Below are positions 58,854-64,000 of a stretch of 64,000 nt of DNA, piece by piece. This DNA comes from Pseudocercospora fijiensis CIRAD86. Taxonomy: Eukaryota; Ascomycota; Dothideomycetes; Mycosphaerellales; Mycosphaerellaceae. The position numbers were made by a program, and so were the translations under genes. The notes beneath the pieces were generated by a model. The model did no database searches, was not told the DNA's origin, and worked only from the letters and a program-made list of their open reading frames with translations. Within the stretch, counting starts at the first letter, position 1, and each line of letters opens with the position of its first letter. The stretch covers positions 310,001 through 374,000 of the forward strand of contig NW_006921537.1 of NCBI RefSeq assembly GCF_000340215.1, written 5' to 3'.

Positions 58854-60401
58854 TCACCAGGTGGTGAGGATTTTTGGGTACTCTTTCGAAGAGATACCGA
58901 GATCAGCGAATATAGTATCATCGCCCTTGAGGTTGTCTACGCGATGCTCATCTTCGCCCTCCAGCTTCTCGAGCTCTTCCTGTGGCGTCTCCTTGTTTTC
59001 GTCCTTCTCATCCCCAGGCGCCGGGTCTAGATTGCTGGAGTTGTCGAAGTCGCCTTCGCCAATCATCAAGAATGAAGAGTTGACGTAATCGAGGTGCTTT
59101 GGCAAGGCCTGTTCGAAATCTGTCAGCAGGTATGCTCATGTTTCATTCACTCTGCAGGAAGCAGCGGAAGTCAACGCCGCATCTGCGATTCAGCGAGCTT
59201 CGTGGCGCTTGCGGCGATGAGTCCAGCTTACGTACCGGCATCCAACCACGACCACGGAAATCGTCGATGATCTCCTTCGAGTACTCTGCTGCATTCGGGA
59301 GGGCGTTGGCTGGAGCGGATGATTCTGGATTCTTCAGACTCAGAGCAAAGCTGCCTTTCTCGGCCAAGCCAAGGTCCTTCTGTACCTCTCCGATTGCAGA
59401 AGGGATCGTAAGCATGTAGGCGAGATGCGTCGTGCCTTGACCACCACCGGTTGACGTGATGGCGTAGACCCCCTCGCCAACCGGCGTCACCTCCGGCGTG
59501 TGGCGAGTTCCGGTAGTCTTAGTGCTGTATGAAGAGCCCTGAAAGAAGTCTTCTTTGAGAGCGTCCATGCTGACCTTGGCCTTCTCAGTGAAGGCCATAA
59601 ACCTGTCCTTGCCGTTTCTCGGAAAGACCTTTTTGGGCAATGCGATGAGTCGGTTGTTGCCGACATCTTGGACGGCGCCGTCTGTCAGCTTGCCTCCAGG
59701 CGGCAGTGGTCGTAGGACGAAGAAACTGCGTTGAAGGTCTTGAACGCTATCTGGATCATCGACGCCTACGCGACCACGTGTGAAGAAGTAGATCACACCC
59801 TTCTCGAGCACGTTCGATGGCTGCGCTTCTTCGCGCTCCTTGTCTTCTTCAACTGCCTCGCCCGTAGCGATCTCTCCGGTGGTCTGTTCTTTCTTCAGAG
59901 AATCAGCATGTGATCAATCACTTCAATTTCAGCAGTCGAGAATAAGCACTGCACTGCGATGCGAGGTGCGCTGCCCTTTCGCTCCGGTGTAGATGATCGC
60001 AACAAGACACATACCTTGCTCGTCTTACCCTCCTCGTTCGCATCGGCCTTGACTTGATCCAGAGCGCCTTTGTCGCCATTCGTTTCAACCTTGTCGCCGC
60101 CTTCTGCTTCGTCCACCTCGCTGTCCTCGCTCGCCTTCGCTTCAGCCTTTGTCGGCTCTTGAGAGGCGACTTCTTCCTTCTGCGGCTGCTCACCCTTCAT
60201 GTCCTCATCGGGACCCTTGTCGACATGCTCCTGTTCATCACCGTTCTTTATCGTTTCTTCGAGCGTCTTCTGCTCCTTGGCGGGTCGGCCACCCTTCGAT
60301 TTGCTAGATGGGCTCGACTGTTCATCGGCCTTGCGCTTGGTGCCACTCTTGCTTGCTGATGACGGAGGGCTCGATTGATTCTTCTCTCGCGTTCCGGCCA
60401 T
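58854..60401 (-). CDS. Conserved acidic/basic fungal protein, probably nuclear
   Basis: 432 residues from three exons, introns 60014-59893 (GTATGT) and 59235-59109 (GTACGT), both leaving phase intact. The N-terminal third is disordered, with a nuclear-localisation-like stretch (GTKRKADE, GGRPAKEQK) and then Glu/Lys-rich low complexity. A conserved globular part starts LEKGVIYFFTRGRVG and contains RSFFVLRPLPPGG, RLIALPKKVFP, GEGVYAITSTG and RGRGWMP. The C-terminal part (YVNSSFLMIGEG) is followed by an acidic tail. Ascomycete homologues, as I recall, are labelled 'BTB domain transcription factor', but I see no BTB fold here and would not rely on that name. Function unknown. Confidence 0.8.
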
Positions 60402-60834
60402 GGCAAAGGCGTCTCTTTACAATATTTTTTTACAGTAAACTGGCTGTCGAATGGATAGCGGAGTCAATTATGTGTCTTCAAGTGATGAGAGGTTCAGTAT
60501 GTTGGTGGAAGAGGGAGCAATGAAGATGGAAAGCGACTTAACTGAGCGGAACTGAAGTGAGCTGCACTCTTGGTAAGGCATTGGAAGACGCGCCTCTCCT
60601 GCCGCGTGAAAGTGGTGATGTCAGTGTGCCTGCCATTTCGCGCTACCAACGCGAACTCAATTCTGCCTGGCGGCAGCAAACAGACTGACAGCGTCATGAC
60701 GAAAGGTACTGATGCGTGCTGAGATATACAGAGTCTTCTCATCCGGGAGCCCCGACACCATCACCACATCGGCTCCGACTCCACTTGACTGGATACAAGA
60801 ATTGAGTCCCTCTCCTCGTGGCATATCCAACAGC
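60402..60834. other. Intergenic region
   Basis: 433 bp between two minus-strand genes, containing the promoter of the gene at 58854-60401. No other feature is seen. Confidence 0.5.
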
Positions 60835-61407
60835 CTAGAACATTGGCACGTCGACACCCTCACCAGGGCTCCTCATACCCCTCGCGCCTTGGAACTTGCT
60901 CGCCATCCACTTCACGCCAATCCTCCTGAACTCCACGATTCCGGTAGTGTGAATTTTGACATCGGGATACAATCCGCTCGTCTCACTATTCCAGAACAAA
61001 GTCGCTTTCCCAGTGTCCTCGTTCAGGTAAGTCACTTCCAGATCCAGAATCTTGAGCGAGTATTCCGGAGCGATAGAGAGATAGTGTTTCTGTTGATCAA
61101 TGATAGCTTGCGCTGACGTGGTAGGCTCTTTGGGGTTGTGTAAGACGCCTGTATAACCTGGCGCTACACGTGTCCAAGGTAGTTGAGAAATGTCGAAAGT
61201 GCGGCTGTTTACGGCTTTGACGTAGCGGATGAGGATGCCTTTGAGTTGTTCTGTTGATGGGAGGCCGTCTAGCTCATCATGGTGGGAAGAGCGGTGATCG
61301 TAGGGACTGGCGGAGTCAACTTTTGGCTGGCTCTCATGAGGGCTTGCAGAATCGATCTTTTCCCTCCCTTCAGTGCCTCCATCGTGGCTTCTGCTGGCGT
61401 CTGACAT
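60835..61407 (-). CDS. Small NTF2/SnoaL-like protein, hypothetical
   Basis: 190 residues, single exon. A polar N-terminal tail with a repeated KIDSASP/KVDSASP unit precedes a compact domain. That domain starts EQLKGILIRYVKAVNSRTF and has alternating beta-like segments (YSLKILDLEVTYLNEDTG, KATLFWNSE, VEFRRIGVKWMASKF), as in the NTF2-like alpha+beta cone fold. The family includes scaffold-like and small-molecule-binding members, so no reaction can be named. Confidence 0.7.
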   Translation of the reverse strand: MSDASRSHDGGTEGREKIDSASPHESQPKVDSASPYDHRSSHHDELDGLPSTEQLKGILIRYVKAVNSRTFDISQLPWTRVAPGYTGVLHNPKEPTTSAQAIIDQQKHYLSIAPEYSLKILDLEVTYLNEDTGKATLFWNSETSGLYPDVKIHTTGIVEFRRIGVKWMASKFQGARGMRSPGEGVDVPMF

Positions 61408-61539
61408 ACAGCATTGTGCTCGAAAGAGCTAGAGTAGTATGCACGTTGTCTTCATGATCTTAGCTTTTCTGCAGTCGAGAGGCGAGATTGGGGATTCTTC
61501 GTATCCCGGTTGTTACAAGGACGGGCCGAGATGAGCCCG

Positions 61540-62150
61540 GTCGCCAAGGCTCTAGCTAAGAGCCTTCAAGAAGCCGCGATTCATAAAGAATATGCAATAG
61601 CCTATCCACATGTTAGTCGGCGTTAATCTAGTATAGTGTTTAATAGATATTATTATCGAGGATCTCGAGATACTTATCGCGAGGCTAAGAATACTTAAAT
61701 AAGTATATATATTAGTTTCGAGAATACTATTAAAGTAGGAGAGACGGTAGAGAAGTTAGACTAGTACTTATAAATAACTTAGACTCGTATCCGTAATACC
61801 CTAGCTAGATAAAAAATCTTAGTATAATATTTTCGTAATAATAGGATCCTTATATATATCTATAAAGTATTTAGTAGATAGCTATCTTATCTCGATAGAG
61901 CATATCTAGCACTATAGCGTAGTTTATCCGGTCGAGAGAAAATGTCTTACTTAGATTACAAAGAGACGAGAGCAATATTATATCCTATATCGTATAAACT
62001 AAAGAACCCTCGAGGCTTTATATATAGACTAGACTATAGAAAGTTATAGTACTGCGAACGATTCGTTCTCGAATCCTCCGAAGTATAATACAAGATTTAT
62101 TAGGTAACCTTCTTAAAACATCAAGTAGCAAGATACTAGAAATGAAAAAA
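61540..62150. repeat. Small RIP-like relic between genes
   Basis: Composition turns CpA/TpG-poor with many TATA, CTAG and CGAG strings, like the large block, then returns to normal. No protein or terminal repeat is recognised. It is probably a fragment of a decayed transposon. Confidence 0.55.
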
Positions 62151-62732
62151 AAAGAAACAAAAAAAACAAGGAGATTCTCAGACTCGGAGGTAGTGAATTT
62201 GCTTATTAAGGTACGCCGTATGGCTCTGAACTATCAAAGGACTTTGTCGTCGCCGTGATTGGAGGGTTTGGATTGTATACACCGAAAAAAAGGTAACTCA
62301 GCATACACACATACCCATCCATTTCATCATCATCTTCTTCTTCATTCATTATCTTCTTCTTCATCTTCATTCTTCTTCTACAAAGGTAAGATCTTACTTA
62401 CAATCCATGCATATTTGATTCATTTCAGTCCTAGAATCTATTCCTACAGCTCAACTCTCTGGCATGCATCTTTCTTTCTTTCTTTTCTTTCTCCTTCTCC
62501 TTCATCTTCTTCTGCTGCCGATAATCTTCATCTGACATCGCTCCCATTACACGCCTCGTTATAAAAAAAATGCAAATGCTATAGGTATCACTATCGGTAT
62601 CGTTGACAAAAGAGTCACTCGCTCGCTCGCTCGCTGATGGCTGACAAAAAAAAGAACAACAACAACGAAAGTCTGTCCGTCTCCTGTCTCCTGGGTCATA
62701 TCATGCTCAAGAAGAAAAACCCCAAAGTCTGT
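62151..62732. other. 3' flank with simple repeats
   Basis: Contains a TCTTCATC-rich tract near 62325-62380, a pyrimidine-rich run near 62470-62515 and (CTCG)n near 62620-62636. It is likely the 3' UTR of the minus-strand KAR9-like gene. Confidence 0.45.
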
Positions 62733-64000
62733 CTAAGGCCTCCACTTCGGCCTCTCAGCTCCTGCTACGCTGTCTCGAGCTTCGCCTAACCTGCTGCTAC
62801 GACCAAGCAACATGCTGCTTCGTCTTCCATTTGCTGACGCGAGAACGCTGGGAGGTCTCTTGCTTTGGTGGGCAGGAGCTTCACTGTCGGCCTCGTTTCC
62901 ATCCTGGACTTCAGCACGTGGCATCATGCTGCTGCGCCTGCCTGAACTCGTGACTCGTAATGCAGGAGCAGAAACTTTGGCTGAAAGTCGCTTGGACGGT
63001 GTGGGCTGAGATGGAACTGGAGGCACACGTAATGAAGACTTTCGGTGAGCGGCCATACTGCTTGATGAACGTGGAATTGATGAGCTGGGGGCTGGTGCGC
63101 TGGAGATTCGTGAGGAGGATGGAAGCGGCGTTTTGCGGCTCGCGCTCGCGCTCGCGTTCGCCACACTCTGACCAAGGCTAGACCGCAGGTAGTTGTGTTT
63201 TGGTGTGATGGGTTGCTTTGCATAGGGAGATGGCTCGTAGGCCGACAAGGGTTTGAAGTCGTTGTCATCGGATTTGATGGCGCGTTGGAAGCGTGGCTTG
63301 TTCGCAGGTGTCACGTCTGGTCTAGCAGGCCAGGCAGGTTGCTTGCTCGGCGTTGAAGTTGGTATTGACGATGGCGAGCGCTTACTCGAATGCATATCTG
63401 TGAGCGACTTCTTTGTGAATAGGGTCCGTTTCGGGATCGAGCTTGGCGTTAGTGATGACTTGTCGTATGTCTTGGCCGAGCTGCTTCTCAACTTGATGTG
63501 AGTGAGAGGCGTAGGTGTGCGCGAGCCAAAACTGCCGCGATGGCTTATCGCACCAGCAATGACGCTGCTGGCAGGCGAGCTGCCTGGTGTATCGACACCC
63601 ATTGAGCTAGCGACCGATTGCTCGCTGCTGATGACAGTCGAGACGGAATCTCTAAGATTCTTATCTCGTGCTTCAGCATTTGCAAGATCTTCTTTGATAT
63701 CCTCCAGCATGACATCCACGTCGTGCATTTCGGCTTGCAGCTCTGTCCACCGACGTTTCATCTCGCTCTGCAGTCGAAGAATCTCCCCATTAGCGGTCAG
63801 TCGGTCGGTGACGCCACGATCGATGATGGCAAGGACGCGTTCGATAGCCGGGCCGTAATGTCGCTTCTTCTGCTCGTAATTCTCGATCTTGTTCTGCATT
63901 GCATGTGGGTGAGCTTCCTGCTCGTTGACGTTCAGCGCATCCTTCAGTTTTGTGAAGCTTCGCGTGATTGACTCCTCCATCTTCAGTGCCTGGCGACCTG
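62733..64000 (-). CDS. KAR9-like protein, C-terminal part (partial)
   Basis: The frame stays open through the right edge (GRQALK precedes the Met at 63980), so this is the 3' part of a larger gene. The first 110 residues are helical and spectrin-like (KIENYEQKKRHYGPAIERVLAI, LQSEMKRRWTELQAEMHDVDVML). The rest is Ser/Pro/Arg-rich and disordered, with SSLTPSSIPKR and PRFQRAIK-type short conserved pieces and many basic SP/TP sites. This fits fungal KAR9, the adaptor that links microtubule plus ends (via EB1/Bim1) to myosin for spindle orientation; SxIP-like motifs (SSIP) appear several times. Identification is from pattern and memory of the family, so moderate. Confidence 0.6.
   Translation of the reverse strand, partial: GRQALKMEESITRSFTKLKDALNVNEQEAHPHAMQNKIENYEQKKRHYGPAIERVLAIIDRGVTDRLTANGEILRLQSEMKRRWTELQAEMHDVDVMLEDIKEDLANAEARDKNLRDSVSTVISSEQSVASSMGVDTPGSSPASSVIAGAISHRGSFGSRTPTPLTHIKLRSSSAKTYDKSSLTPSSIPKRTLFTKKSLTDMHSSKRSPSSIPTSTPSKQPAWPARPDVTPANKPRFQRAIKSDDNDFKPLSAYEPSPYAKQPITPKHNYLRSSLGQSVANASASASRKTPLPSSSRISSAPAPSSSIPRSSSSMAAHRKSSLRVPPVPSQPTPSKRLSAKVSAPALRVTSSGRRSSMMPRAEVQDGNEADSEAPAHQSKRPPSVLASANGRRSSMLLGRSSRLGEARDSVAGAERPKWRP

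Overview
This window looks like a filamentous ascomycete chromosome, most probably a Dothideomycete. Genes have short GT-AG introns of about 45-140 bp. The gene set is typically ascomycete: a Fus3/Kss1-class MAP kinase, a fungal opsin, a KAR9-like protein, a GPI-anchored App1-like protein, and fungal BVMO and P450 genes. Gene-rich, GC-balanced stretches alternate with blocks that have almost no CpA/TpG but keep CpG, which is the footprint of repeat-induced point mutation (RIP). The species assignment is inference.

Layout. 1-3,391: 3' part of an MIT-domain protein gene. 3,392-6,475: gene-free, with simple repeats. 6,476-22,660: an accessory set of oxidative genes. It holds a P450, a deleted alcohol-oxidase (GMC) relic, a 1.37-kb AT-rich fold-back element, a microbial-type rhodopsin, an UNC93-like transporter, an FMN-dependent NtaA-like monooxygenase, a medium-chain dehydrogenase and a Baeyer-Villiger monooxygenase. 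The last four form two divergent pairs and could work together in breakdown or tailoring of a ketone or xenobiotic-like compound. No PKS, NRPS or pathway regulator is visible.

23,291-50,200: a 27-kb RIP-degraded block that can be taken apart into layers. A hAT-superfamily DNA transposon has long terminal inverted repeats at 23,881-24,003 and 33,300-47,749; it is about 9.5 kb once later insertions are removed. It carries a ruined transposase, an unknown ORF and, most unexpectedly, two different ruined histone H3 genes. A Ty3/gypsy chromovirus-type retrotransposon (196-bp LTRs, target duplication AGTTT) landed inside the right terminal repeat. A second element of the same family (target duplication GTAAC) then landed inside the first. 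In the stretches read codon by codon, the in-frame stops are TAA/TAG, as expected if Gln or Trp codons were hit by RIP.

50,319-64,000: housekeeping genes return. They are a secreted, GPI-anchored App1-like protein, the MAP kinase, a calpain-family protease whose reading frame is broken at three places, a conserved acidic/basic protein, a small NTF2-like protein, and the C-terminal part of a KAR9-like protein that runs off the right edge.
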